Assembly: GCA_963277665.1 (NCBI GenBank)
Contig: OY728122.1
Span: forward strand, 1,548,654,868 to 1,548,718,867
Source: Viscum album
Lineage: Eukaryota > Streptophyta > Magnoliopsida > Santalales > Viscaceae
Direction of reading: 5' to 3'
DNA: 64,000 bases
A program made the translations under genes and the position numbers. The notes beneath the pieces are model-generated. The model had not been told where the DNA came from. It saw nothing but the letters and a program-made list of their open reading frames with translations, and ran no database searches. This document shows positions 27,400 through 38,420 of this stretch, piece after piece. Positions within the stretch are counted from its first letter, which is position 1. Each line of letters begins with the position of its first letter.

Positions 27400-29057
27400 A
27401 ATTAAACTAAAATTTATGAAACAATGTTTCTAAAATGGTATTAAAATGAACATGTAAATATGATGGTATTAATATTTAATAAAAAAATTAATTTCTAATA
27501 AATAAAATATTTTAAGCTAACATTTAATGAACATTTAATTTTATAGAATGGTTAAGGGGAGAATATATTAGGAAATATTTTTTTCAAACCTATACTTTTC
27601 AACTTTACTGGCCTTATTTGTATTGAGTCTAAATACTACATAGGAATGAATTGTGGTCACACAAGGGGATTAGGTATGTGACTCAAGAGTGTAAAGGTGT
27701 ATTTGTGTAGATAATTTTCAAAATAAAAAACAATTAACATAGAATAAAGGTTAGGATGATGGATTTTTATATATCCAATGGTAGGGGTATTCCAGATTAA
27801 TGTTTCCAATATTTTATCTTGTATAATAAGGAATAGGAATAGTTTTCATCCATATAACATTTATTGGTTTATGATTAAACAATGGTGAATTTTTAGATAT
27901 TAAAACAAATTTAAAGATGAACGGTATTCTATAAACACATAATTAATGGCAACGAATTGTAAACATATATATTTAGAATAAATTATAACATAAGATTTAA
28001 ATTTAATGATGGATTTTTTTATATTCAAAAAAATCCTTAAAGTACATTATTTTAATCCTAAAATAAATTTTCATTCATTATTTTTTTTACAAATTATTGA
28101 ATAATATTCATTTCATGATGATTTTATAAAATTTATTGTATTCTTAAAAATTTTATTTTTTACGACAGGCCAAAATTGAATATTTCTATAAATATCCAAA
28201 TAAAATAACACTATTATAATTTTATATTCTAGATACCAAAAAAGAATTTTTATTAAATCAAAATCCCAAATATAAAATTTTTAATTTTTTCTGCAATGTC
28301 ATATGATAAAAAAAGAATTTTTATTGAATAAATACATTTTCTTTTTCCATGACTATTGACATTTAAATTTATTTATTATTAATTATTATATGATCTATAG
28401 ATATTTATAATATTTATTTTAAACAAAATGTGTTTTAAAATTTGATAATTAAATAGTTAAAAAATTACTCATTATCTAAAAAGTGGTATTATAAAAATTT
28501 AAAAGTATTTTTAAATTTTGTTACATGAATTAATACTTAATTTTATAAAATAATAAAATTTATAAATATTTATTTTTATCGATTTAAAAAATTATTTTTA
28601 AGAACTTTGATTTTCTCATTTGTATGGTAACTATAACAATTGTATATTATTGTTATCAATGTTCTAATACTATTCAAACAATTATATAATCACTACACTT
28701 GCTATAAATACTTATAATTTCCATAATTATTCATTCACTAATTTTTTCAAACAACATTTTTTATTAAATTTCGAATCTTGTTTTCAATTGTTTATTTTAC
28801 TTTTTAAATTTTTTCTTCAATGATAATTTTATCAGATTGAGATATACCAAAATATAATATTGAATTTTTGTTATTTAAATGTGTTTAATTTCACATTGTA
28901 ATATGTTATATATTATGGGGTATATTCATACTAAATATATATTTTTTATTTTGATTTAATAAAATGATTTTACCTAACTTGTTATTTATACTTTTCACCA
29001 TTACTTAATTAAATAAAAAGGGAAAATTTATCATATTTAAAATTATCATGTCCTTAT
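27400..29057 (-). repeat. Probable 3' LTR of Ty3/gypsy element, copy B2
   Basis: Pairs with 12560-14110. In the minus direction it begins just after the gypsy pol end and a purine-rich tract (complement of 29061-29077). The complement of the border reads ATAAGGACATGATAATTTTA, close to the TGTAACACCC...AATTTTA start of many plant gypsy LTRs. I therefore place the LTR start at about 29057. The low-coordinate end is uncertain. Confidence 0.5.
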
Positions 29058-29305
29058 ATTCTTCCACCCCACCCCATTAAAAATTTCATCCTTGAAATTT
29101 CCATGAAAATATTGAAAAATAAATAAATGAGTTTTCACTTATTTTATTACATCGTTAGTTTCCCATGATTCATCTTCTTAATTATGAATTCTCCTTTGTA
29201 TTCTAAAAATATGAGGGGATTTTTTATATAACATTGTCTCTTCAATAAAATAATTACACAAGATACTCATCATACGAGACATCATAATCTAATTGTTCCA
29301 TTTTA
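29058..29305 (-). pseudogene. Ty3/gypsy integrase C-terminal end with polypurine tract
   Basis: The minus-strand reading gives LDYDVSYDEYLV, then RDNVI*KIPSYF, then NTKENS. This matches the LSYEEYPVxIL-DR-KxLRNKxIPxVKVxW-xNHSxEEATWE end of plant chromovirus integrases. It ends in a decayed F-K-D-E-I-F stretch followed by a purine-rich tract (complement of CCACCCCACCCCATT, 29063-29077). That tract is the usual 3' end of pol and priming site for plus-strand synthesis. Three or more stops occur. The chromodomain-like residues are recognisable but not intact. Confidence 0.65.
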
Positions 29306-30639
29306 TGGGATGGGAAACAAATATTTTATAGTCCAAACAAGATCAATAATCTCAAACATGCTTACATACCTTTAATATTTCCTTACATTCATCACAGTCC
29401 ACATAATTCTATTCCACAGACAAATTATAAAAAGAAATTTATCTCCAATTTCAATCTCTATATATAAAAAAAATCTAATCATATTTATTCTTTCAATTCT
29501 AACCTACTCTAATGTGTTTTTGAATTTCCGGGATCATATCTATTATCTATTCTATAAGTAATGATAAAAAAATTTATTTACTAAAACTACATCCCAACAT
29601 GTGGTAGTTTTATATTTCATCTTATATGAGTATTTATATTGTTTTATCCTACTATTTTATTGGAAGAATATTTTTTATGAGAAATTTATTGAAGGATATT
29701 TTAGTTCTAAAATTACATTAATTTATATTGAGAATTGATAAGTATATAATCAGGATTTTTAACAATGCATTCAAATTGAACACATGATTGACGATGATAA
29801 TCTATAATACAGTTCAATATTGTTATTAAGGACTTCTAAAAGCTCTAAATAAATTTTAAGTGAACCATAGATCTCAAACTCTGATAATTAGTAGTGTTGG
29901 TCCCTATATACTCCCCAATTCCATGATAAATATCACAAAAATTTGATCGAGTGAAAATTCGTCATTATTACGGATGAATTGATATGTTTTTTAATATGAA
30001 CCACAAAAAAAATATAATTTTTCAACATATATGTAATAATAACTCTTATGTGTTTTTCCATAGTGGATTACTAACATTTATATATAGGTATGGGTAATAG
30101 GTTTTCATCCCTTAAAACAATTGATATTTTGACATAAATTACTAATATACTAAAAATATCATTGTATATTCCAAAATTAAATTCTATATCCAAATATAAG
30201 TTCTCATGGATATCTCTATACATCATTTTTATTCCTAGGTTAACAGATAATCTTTATCATTGAGAATCATCGAATATATCAATATTTACCACAATATCAA
30301 ATAGTACCGAAAATCATACCCCATTCGTTACAGATCAATCTTAATAAATGTTGACTAATATTATTAATCCCATCCATAATTATTCCACTATATTCATCAT
30401 ATAAATTGAACAATTTTATGTCTCTACAATATCATCTATTATATATTCATGAGTAATCATTTATGTAGGGTATGTTATTTCTCCTTCCTTTTTTCTTCAC
30501 ATCTCAATCCTTTGAATGCCTAATAAAATTCAGTCCATTAAAACATGTATCAGGGATTAGTTTTCAACATATTTTCTACATAGACAATTTTCCAATTTTA
30601 TCATTTTTATATGGTAATGTATTGACAATTAATATTCAT

Positions 30640-30790
30640 TGATCAGATCTATCATCATCATTTCAAAAATTTGATCACTATTTTGGTGAATATTTGGTTT
30701 GGCCTTTTCAGGTAAGTATACATGTCACAAATTTTTGATAAAGATAATTTCTTCATTATCATAATAACTGATTACTAATGATAACACTAA
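30640..30790 (-). pseudogene. Ty3/gypsy integrase zinc-finger trace
   Basis: The minus-strand reading KICDMYTYLKRPNQIF follows the VxxCxxCQxxKxxxQ pattern, with the second Cys replaced by Tyr. It is followed by a decayed I-D-L stretch where the first integrase Asp block is expected. It lies between the reverse transcriptase and the integrase end, as it should. Short and weak on its own; position adds support. Confidence 0.35.
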
Positions 30791-31079
30791 GTCATTATTC
30801 TAGTAATTTTTCTCATAAACAATAAACACTCATAATTCCTAGGCTATCACATTATCATTTTATATAAGTAAACAAACCATGAATTTCATTAGATAATCCC
30901 TATAAATAAAAAATCATTACCCACTTAGGGGTAAGAGATTAATGGTTCTGTTACATAAAATTATTCCAACTCCATTAACTTGACCTCATTTTTACTTTTC
31001 TTGAAAAAAATTACAACATTATGAGTTAGCATGGTCAGTGAGTTTTACAATCATTAGAAATATAAAAAAAAGTAATCTC

Positions 31080-31500
31080 TAAAGAAATTATTAATAAATT
31101 CCATTGTGATTTTTAAAACATTAATGAGTTTTAAATACATAAATATGAACTTATTGTGTCCATATCTTCCACATATGTGATTCTTATGAAGATCATATTT
31201 TTCCCCATTATTTAACAATATCCCATTCAAAGATATATGTTATACAATTCCTGATCCCATAAGAGTTAGTAAAATAAGTCATGAATCTATGTTAGAGGAT
31301 ATCTCTTATTATTATAATCTAATTATGATTTTTATTGTAAAATCATAGATGTTTTGAACCATTATTCTTCTTCCCAATGTGGAATTGTCACTCTATATAG
31401 AAGCACTAAGGAATATAAAATCCATGTATATGAATTCTACTTGTTTCAAAAACATATATTGTATTTTATTCAAGGATATTCTATAGGGATTATTTTATAT
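31080..31500 (-). pseudogene. Ty3/gypsy reverse transcriptase remnant
   Basis: The minus-strand reading starts NPYRISLNKIQYMFLKQVE, matching the PYRMxPxExxELKxQL(E/Q)E entry. It continues through FIFLSASI*SDNSTLGRR (FIRPSxSPWGAPVLFVKK-DG pattern, with Trp turned into a stop). It ends RYGHNKFIFMYLKLINVLKI, matching RYGHYEFxVMPFGLTNAPAxF. The YxDD box expected just below 31080 is not readable. The series of spaced motifs leaves little doubt about the superfamily. Confidence 0.65.
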
Positions 31501-31660
31501 AGGTAAAGATTCCAAAAAAATGTTATATTGGGAAATAATATTTATGATTGTAGAGGAAAAATATAATATTTATCCATATCTTATTCATCAAATGACAACA
31601 TTATCCATTATTTTAAAGGATTTTCAAAACATGTTTCCTAATTCTTCACATCAATAGTTG

Positions 31661-32489
31661 ATATTTTCTCTATACAAGGACAACAATTCCATTTCTAAAA
31701 AGTCATCAAAATCAAGAATATGTATCATAAATAAATTTGGGGGATGATTATCTAAAACAATATTTATTGGAAAAAAGTTATATACTTGAGATGAAATGAC
31801 TATACCATTTAGGGTATTCAATTATATATAAACCATTTTTTAATATGTTGTTCTTTAATATTTATATATAATATTTATTACACAAAAAATGTTTACAGAT
31901 ATAATGAAATAATATATTTTTCTAATGGATAATAATCATACCATTCACCATTTTATTATAATTTTCATTAGTTATTAAAAAAATGAAATATATAGCTATA
32001 AATATATATATTATATGAATTAAAATGTTAAATAGTGAACTTCTAATTAATAACATATAAATAAAATTATAAATCCAATGATTTACATCAGAATTTTTAG
32101 TCATATTATTTTTAGTGTATCTTCAATTTGATTTTATGAACTAGTAATTAAAAATAGATGGAAGTTTCTTCAATTACATAAATAATGTACTAAATCACAT
32201 AAAAATATTATTATATAATAATTAAAAATATTATCCAAAAAATATTACTATAAATCTATAGCTTCGCATCATTGGATAATTTCATTCATCCTTAAATATC
32301 ATTAAAATAATAATCTAGTAATTTATGTTTATTTTCACAAAAGTATAATAGATATTTCTATAATTTTAATACTACAATGGATATTATAGGGACATACATA
32401 AATAAGGGGTTATACATAAATATTAAAAATATTATAAACTAGGATATTCATGGGATAGTATATAAAAATATTAGGTCAGAGTAATATGA
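31661..32489. other. Decayed upstream pol of the gypsy element, no readable gene
   Basis: By position this should hold the protease-reverse transcriptase linker of the minus-strand gypsy element. The stretch around 31600-31660 (minus GNMF*KSFKIM) weakly fits the EFPDVFPExL linker. Nothing else can be assigned. Confidence 0.3.
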
Positions 32490-33486
32490 AGATAACATAA
32501 GGGGCGTGAATTATGTATTTTCTAAAATATCGATTGAATCTAGTTTATAAAAGTGATTTAGTATTATGATGATATGAAACATCCTTTTTTATATTTTAAA
32601 TTAGTAGTGGATAAATAGAAATAATTTAGGTTGAATTTTTTTTGTGTTTTTGGGCACAAAACCCTCTAGTTCACTATACCAACACTCTCTCTATGAATGT
32701 ACTGAATTTAACTTGAATGTTCCTCTTACCACTAGAACTTGATATATAATACTAATTGGGGTAATTTTTCAACTTAATAATATTGATAAAACCATTCTCG
32801 TTCTTTTAATGGTAACAAATTATCCATATCTTAGTACATTAAGAGAACAAATCACCACAACTGAGTACAAGTAGCTGATACTCCAATATATCTAAATAGT
32901 TTGATTTGTTGATTGTTTGAGTTGATCATCATAATTATAGAAACAAAATTGATAGTATATGGGTCATTTTCATTAGAAATAAAATAATTCATGAAATAAA
33001 TACTCGGAATGAACCATGGTTGAAAAATATCATCAAATATAGTTGAAAAAAATGTAGTAGTAATCTTACTGCAGTATGAGGATGAAATATGTATTTCTCC
33101 AAAGTGTATCCTATTTTAAAAATTAAAAGATAAAACAAATCATTTCAATAGGACTATAAAGATATTCACACGAATACATTCTCATGATTATATGTGTATA
33201 TGTATATATACCAAAATTATTTTGGTAGAAAATATATTGTAGTCCACATGCTTTGGTATTCTGGATCCAAAGAAAACTCCTAAATAATATGGAAATCCAA
33301 ATTCAAATATTCCAGAAAAGATTTGAAAATTCCATTAATAATAGAAGAGATTTTATCTATTGATTATGGTTTCAATGAATACATTGTAATGAAAAATGAA
33401 TCTGTCGTAGAGAATCTATTTTTTCTTGTAAAACTAAAATGATCGTTTCATGAATCTCATCTTATATTGAGGCATTAAAACTCAAT
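32490..33486 (-). repeat. 3' LTR of older copia element, outer part (split by insertion)
   Basis: Aligns along its length with 53690-54700. Shared blocks are a GTGAATT...TTTTCTAAAAT(A/C)TCGATTGA start (32506 and 53700), ACAACTGAGTACAAGTAG (about 32858 and 54051), GAAATATGTAT (about 33084 and 54283), a TGTATATGTATATA run (about 33195 and 54397) and AAAACTC just before the insertion (33477 and 54685). Identity is low, roughly two thirds to three quarters in hand-aligned blocks. The other part of this LTR is 45569-46015, on the far side of the younger element. Confidence 0.75.
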
Positions 33487-33757
33487 TGCTGGAATCCTAA
33501 TGTATTAATCAGGTTTTAACGATCACAAATCCTATTCAGTATATAAACCATGTTAACTCTATGTAATCTATCTCACATCAAATGCAGTGTTTCTTAGTAA
33601 ATGATATTCTATGCTCATAAGTGCTATACAATTATTTTGTTACTATATATAATATTTTGATTCACATTCAAATGATTTCTCTAAATAATGATTATGTTTA
33701 CTTCATTCCAAAGTTATCACTTCTTATGTATGAATGTAGATATTTACCTATGTCTAA

Positions 33758-34035
33758 GACACCATGACATCTAGACAATGTGACATCCAGACACCGTAAT
33801 ATCCAGACACTGTGACATCCAAACACCATGAAAAGCTGACACCGTGTACAAGCAGACATCCTGACATCCTGACATTGTGACCATGAGACACCATGACCAT
33901 GAGACACCATGACAATGAGACATCATTAATGTGGGACACCGCCAACAAGAAAAAACCATAACCACAACACACCGTGACCAATCGAGACACTAAGTGATGG
34001 AGACACCGTTTACGAGACATATTGCGACATTGTTT
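33758..34035 (+). repeat. 16-bp minisatellite in the 5' LTR
   Basis: About a dozen imperfect copies of a 16-base unit of the form GACACCRTGACATCYA lie head to tail (starts near 33758, 33774, 33790, 33806 and so on). They drift into a GACACCATGACCATGA variant from about 33874. A less regular tail runs to 34035. The three overlapping minus-strand ORFs here (33698-34068), rich in V, S, C and H, are products of the repeat, not genes. The same array is in the 3' LTR. Confidence 0.85.
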
Positions 34036-34810
34036 CTTATTTTTTTTGTCGTCTTTCAATATATTCATTAACAGTCATATTTGAAGATTTTAAATGGACC
34101 AAAATAATTATTATTTATTTATAGACATGTAATCTGATAGTACGATGTATGAGGTACATAATAAATGCAACCTATCGGCTCAAACATAGGCACTCCATGA
34201 TAAAATAGTAATGCACAGAATCAAAGAATAGTGACATGATACTGAAAATCAAAACAATCTATAGGATGTGAGCATGAAAACAAAATGCACATAGATAATT
34301 CATTAATAATGATTTTTCTCATGCAACTCAAAACTGTTGAAGAACACAAAACGCGTACTTGAATCCCAAAATCGAGATCAAATACACACTATCAAATATC
34401 ACGAAGAACACTAGATAGATATGTCTAACTTGCGACACGTTTTTTCTGTATGAGGACTTGATTTCTGCATCTGCTTCATCTCTGAAGTCCAGAGTGGCAA
34501 TGAATAAAAATTAGTGCACATCTAAAACTATCTTAATATTACATCCCTGTTGTGTATCAATTTATTAACTTTCGATCAGTGTGTGTATCTGTATAACAAC
34601 ACACTCTGTCACATTCATTACACTGAAGGATACAAAATTTCCTTAATCAAACATCCTTTTACACATGTGTATACCCACAGATAAGTATGGAAGTGGTACC
34701 TGTGTGGCCTGGATGTTTGTACCCACAAAGAACAATGGAAGAGATCCCTGTGTGACCTAGAAAGTCGTATGTATTGTTTTTAACCCCGATCCATGGTGTG
34801 GATCATGTTT

Positions 34811-34822
34811 ATTTATATAAAC
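34811..34822 (+). promoter_or_regulatory. Candidate TATA box of the 5' LTR
   Basis: ATTTATATAAAC lies in the last third of the LTR. The 3' LTR has TTTTTATAAAC at the equivalent place (about 45142-45153). Conserved in both copies, so it is a reasonable core promoter for the element, but in such AT-rich DNA it is only a candidate. Confidence 0.3.
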
Positions 34823-35238
34823 TTCTTGATGTTAGGTGATCACCAAGTTCAGTGGATTAGGTGTTTCCCTGAGACTAAACTACTTGTTTCACAACCACTG
34901 TGCTGGTTAATTTAGTCTAATCTATTGTTATACTTTACTCTATATTTCTAAAATCTCTAAATTTACATTTATTTTTACTCTTGGAAAGAAGTTATAATTG
35001 TATACTCTTAGTAGTATAGATTTAAAAGTAATATTAATAACTGATCTTATGACTACTGAGAACTAATCAATCTTCTATGTAGTTATTTAAACTGTAAAAC
35101 ACTTATAAATGTATAACCTTGATTAACTGGGCTGTATTTATGCTTTTTGTGAAAAACTTTTAGAAATACTTCTTAATCAAATTTTTTTATAGATACTCAA
35201 TTCACCCCCTTCATGAGTAGTCTACTCCGACCAACATT

Positions 35239-35250
35239 TCATATCAGTGG
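35239..35250 (+). other. Degenerate primer-binding site
   Basis: TCATATCAGTGG starts 2 bp after the 5' LTR and matches 8 of 12 bases of the initiator-Met tRNA primer-binding site TGGTATCAGAGC, including the central TATCAG. Its position fits minus-strand priming of a copia element. The mismatches agree with the general decay. Confidence 0.7.
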
Positions 35251-35364
35251 ATTTTCATTAACACTCTGTTTATCCTTATTCAACAGTGATTGTAGTTGTA
35301 CATTGACTATCTGTAAATTTCTATTAGTTCTAGATTTCTAGCTCTTTAGAATTATTTATGTATT

Positions 35365-36310
35365 ATGTACAATAGATTGGAAGGTTGTACAACCAATAGA
35401 CCATCATTCATTAATGGAACCAACTGTGCTCAGTGGGAAATTAAATTGAAAATGCATTTAGAGAGTATGGGTTTTGAAATATGGTCATCAAATATAGTTT
35501 AATATTAGATTCCTACAACTGATAGAATCACATGGGATGAACCAATCAAAACTTCCTACAATAAAAATTACAATTATATGAATGATTTACAGTGTATTTT
35601 AATAGATGTGGAATTCAATGAAATTTATGCTGTTAAAACATCCCAGTAAATTTAGGATACCATGTATGTCTCTCATGAAGAAGCATCTAGGGTAATAGAA
35701 ATAAGACATAATACTTATACTATTCAATATGATAACTTTAAAATTAAAATTGTTGATCCTATCACTGACATGTATCTTTATTTCAATGAGATTGTTCGCA
35801 CAATGATTTCTCTTGGACGAGAAGTAACTGATATTGAAAAAATCATGAGAATTATCACATGTCTGCCTAAAAGTTGGAGAGGAACCTCTGTATCAATTAG
35901 AGAATCATGTAACATCAAAAAGATACCTATTAATGAACTCATTGTGAAACTGATGATTTATGAAGAATGGATGAATTTCTACAAGGAAGTAGAGGTTGAT
36001 CCAAAGAGTAAATCTATTGCATTCATGACCACTACCTCTAAATACAATGACATAGGGAAATTTGAAGCTTCTGTAGAAAGTACCAGTAGTAAAAATTCAT
36101 CACCTGAAAGTGATGAGGAGATGAATCAATTAGCAAAAAGAATCAAGAAATTTTATAAGAAGAAGAAAATTCTACAAATTTATATATTCAAGGGAAAATA
36201 TGACCAAAATGAAGTTGGAAGACGGATCGGAAAAGATATGACAAGACAGAACAGATTGTCTACTATGAATGTAAGCATAAAGGCCATTTAATGGTTGACT
36301 GTCCAAAGAT
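35365..36310 (+). pseudogene. gag: gag pseudogene of the Maximus/SIRE-like element
   Basis: One reading frame runs from ATG at 35365 (MYNRLEGC...FINGTNCAQWEIKLKMHL). It passes in-frame stops at about 35500, 35506, 35647 and 35653, and continues as the 209-codon open stretch 35662-36291. The N-terminal FxGTNxxxWxxKMxxxL pattern and the later LPKSWRGTSVSIRES...INELIVKLMIYEEW stretch fit the copia gag (UBN2-type) core. A following region is rich in Lys and Ser. A CCHC zinc knuckle follows at 36261-36302 in another frame. It reads YYECKHKGHLMVDC, so its first Cys is now Tyr. Gag would form the particle and bind the RNA; this copy cannot. Confidence 0.85.
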
Positions 36311-37134
36311 CAAGTAAAAAAAGAGATATGTTGAAAAGGAAAAGAATTATAAAAAGGATATAAAGGAAACCTCCACTGCTTCTGAGTACAGTTCAAGCGA
36401 CTCAAAAACATCACATGATGAACAAGAAAACAAAGCCAATATGTATTTTATTACAAACACATCTTAGGTAACACTAGACTCTGCTGTACATAATTCATAC
36501 TATTCCGTTGATGAGAGTGAATCTGAAAATATGAATAATGAAGAAATGTTTGAATACTATAACATTATTGAATAAACATGAAAATAATTAAAAGACAAAT
36601 ATAAATCATTGATGAAACAATATCCTCTTACTGTGAATACTAAATATGAACTCACAACTGAAAAAGAGGAAAATGCACTTCTTCTTGGAGAGAAGAACGA
36701 ATTAAAAATGTCTAATAAGAAATTCAAGAATGACTTATAAACTATTAACAATGGTAAAAATATCTTCATTCAAATTATAGGAAAAATACACCAAAATAAA
36801 ACACTGACATTGGTTACCAACCTGGAAAATAAATCATGGTAGAACATATTTTGTTTCTAAATCGAGGACATAATGATTTACTCACAGTTCTAGAAAAAAA
36901 TAAACAAATTCAATTTATAATAAACATTCTAATGTTTCATGTTTTTTCGGGACCAAAGAGTGTACATTTATCAAATACGTTACTTAATTCATATAGGAAT
37001 CCTATGAGGCAGATATGGGTTCCTAGTGTACTTATTACTAATATTACTGGACCCAAATAATTATGGGTACCAAAATCTATTTTTTCCTAATCATTTTGAA
37101 GGAATGATTATTAAAGAGTTCCTTTAAAATTTTC
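36311..37134 (+). pseudogene. gag-protease linker of the Maximus/SIRE-like element
   Basis: A charged, Ser/Glu/Asp/Lys-rich stretch (for example TSEYSSSDSKTSHDEQENK-like around 36370-36440) with several stops, then an open stretch 36836-37060 ending NPMRQIWVPS...NITGPK. The GPK and WVPK words just before the protease are usual in this lineage. No enzymatic domain is expected here. The minus-strand ORF at 36557-36769 is a shadow. Confidence 0.55.
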
Positions 37135-37360
37135 TGGTACTTGGACAGTGGATGTTCATAACACATGATAGGAAACTACTCATTCTTCAAGAACCTAAAA
37201 AAATAGTTGGAGAACATGTCACATTTGGTGACAATTCCAAAGGAAAGATTATTGGCCTTAGCCAAATCGATAATTCTAACATAGTATTGATTTCCAATTT
37301 ACTATTTATTGATGGATTAAAATACAATCTACATAGTATCTCACAATTATGTGATGATGG
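37135..37360 (+). pseudogene. Aspartic protease remnant
   Basis: WYLDSGCS, then a stop where Arg is expected, then HMIG at 37135-37170. This is the copia protease active site, with the catalytic Asp of D-S-G (37144-37152) intact. A frameshift follows, and the open stretch 37152-37541 takes over in a different frame with VTFGDNSKGKIIGLSQI and GLKYNLHSISQLCDDGF, the usual following blocks. The protease normally cuts the gag-pol polyprotein. The stop beside the active site and the frameshift disable it. Confidence 0.85.
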
Positions 37361-38420
37361 ATTTCACGTTATATTTGAAAACGATTCTTGTAATGTATAT
37401 AATTTAAAAGATAAATTATTGTTTTCTGCGTTAAGAAAAGAAAATGTTTACTATGTTAACATAGGTTCCCTAGGTTCTCAGAATTCTTCAATCTTTAATG
37501 TATTTCTTATAAAGAGTAATGGATATAGAATTAGTGACTAAGACACTGTAATATTTACTCCCTTAAAAATATAACTATAAAAATCTTAGTTAGTGACATA
37601 CCAAAACTTGAGTTTCCAAATGACAAGGTGTGTAATCCCTGTCAAAAGGTAAAACAACACAAAATTTACTTCATAACAAAGAACTATGTGTCAACTTCTA
37701 TACCTATCAAACTGGTTCACATGGATTTATTTGGAGCATATAGACATTCTATTTTAAATTGGATGCACTATTTTAGTGTTCTTGAAGATGAGTTACATAG
37801 ATATACATGGACCTTTTTTCAAGAGCACAAAAGTGAAACCTACTATTATTTTACTAAATATGCCTAGTCTGTGGAAAATATTTGTAGACATTGAATTTAA
37901 TCCTAAAGAACTGATCAATGACCTTGAGATTGAAAATCAAGACTTTTAATCTTTTACCTCACAAAATGGTTATAGTCAAAATTTATCTACCCCTAGAACA
38001 CCTCAAAAAAATAGAGTTGTAGAAAGAATAAATATAACCTTAAAAGAGATTTCTAGAACAATTCTTAGTGAATATAACCTACCTATTTATTTTTGTGTTG
38101 GTGCTATCAATATAGAATTCAATATAATCAATAGGGTTTTGATTAGACCTATTCTTAAAAGGACTCCTTTTGAGTTATGGAACAATCTAAAACCCAAGGT
38201 TAACTACATCAATGTTTTTTGTGGAGAAGTCGATATTCGTAATACTAAAGAAAAATCATGATAAATTTGAATCCAATTGTGATGAAGGTATCATATTAGG
38301 ATATTCCATGTCTAGTAAAGAATATAATGTGTTCACTAAAATAAATAAATTTGTGCATGAATTTGTCCATGTAAAATTTGATGAAACAGATCCACAAGAG
38401 ACTAAAACCATTCTAGAGAA
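37361..38420 (+). pseudogene. Integrase pseudogene
   Basis: The pre-integrase part keeps the second half of the zinc finger (VCNPCQKVKQHK, C-x2-C) but its HxGH half is unreadable near 37560. The core keeps LVHMDLFGA with the first catalytic Asp (37724-37726) and RYTWTFFQEHKSE. The second Asp block (around 37900) is lost. The Glu block reads TPRTPQKNRVVERINITL with Glu kept at 38022-38024. It continues INRVLIRPILKRTPFELW. The C-terminal part (38212 onward) reads FESNCDEGIILGYSMSSK...FVHVKFDET. At least three frames are used. A dead copy of the enzyme that inserts the DNA copy. Confidence 0.9.

Larger units (their letters stand above)
29058..31660 (-). mobile_element. Ty3/gypsy pol remnant, chromovirus-like
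   Basis: Minus-strand translations give, in order from high to low coordinates, the reverse transcriptase entry and core, an integrase zinc-finger trace and the C-terminal end of integrase with its typical purine-rich tail. Stops and frameshifts are everywhere. The upstream part (protease, gag, 5' LTR) should continue above 31660. Sequence belonging to the older copia element starts at about 32490, so the gypsy element is probably interrupted there. I did not find its remainder beyond 55303. Confidence 0.65.
33487..35236 (+). repeat. 5' LTR of the Maximus/SIRE-like element
   Basis: Runs from TGCTGGAATCC to CCGACCAACA and aligns over its whole length with 43823-45568. Landmarks are an opening block with AACCATGTTAAC, a 16-bp tandem repeat array (33758-34035), a TTTATATAAAC TATA-like site near 34812, and two related ACC(C/T)GTGTGGCCTGG or CCCTGTGTGACCT blocks at about 34700 and 34750. 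It ends 2 bp before the primer-binding site. Confidence 0.9.

Noticed and set aside
31000..31080. Possible YxDD box of the gypsy reverse transcriptase
   Set aside because: The stretch is at the right distance but can be made to fit only by choosing frames freely.
33698..34068. Three overlapping minus-strand ORFs of 64-104 codons
   Set aside because: They read through the 16-bp minisatellite of the LTR. Composition is repetitive and all frames are open because of the repeat. Not genes.
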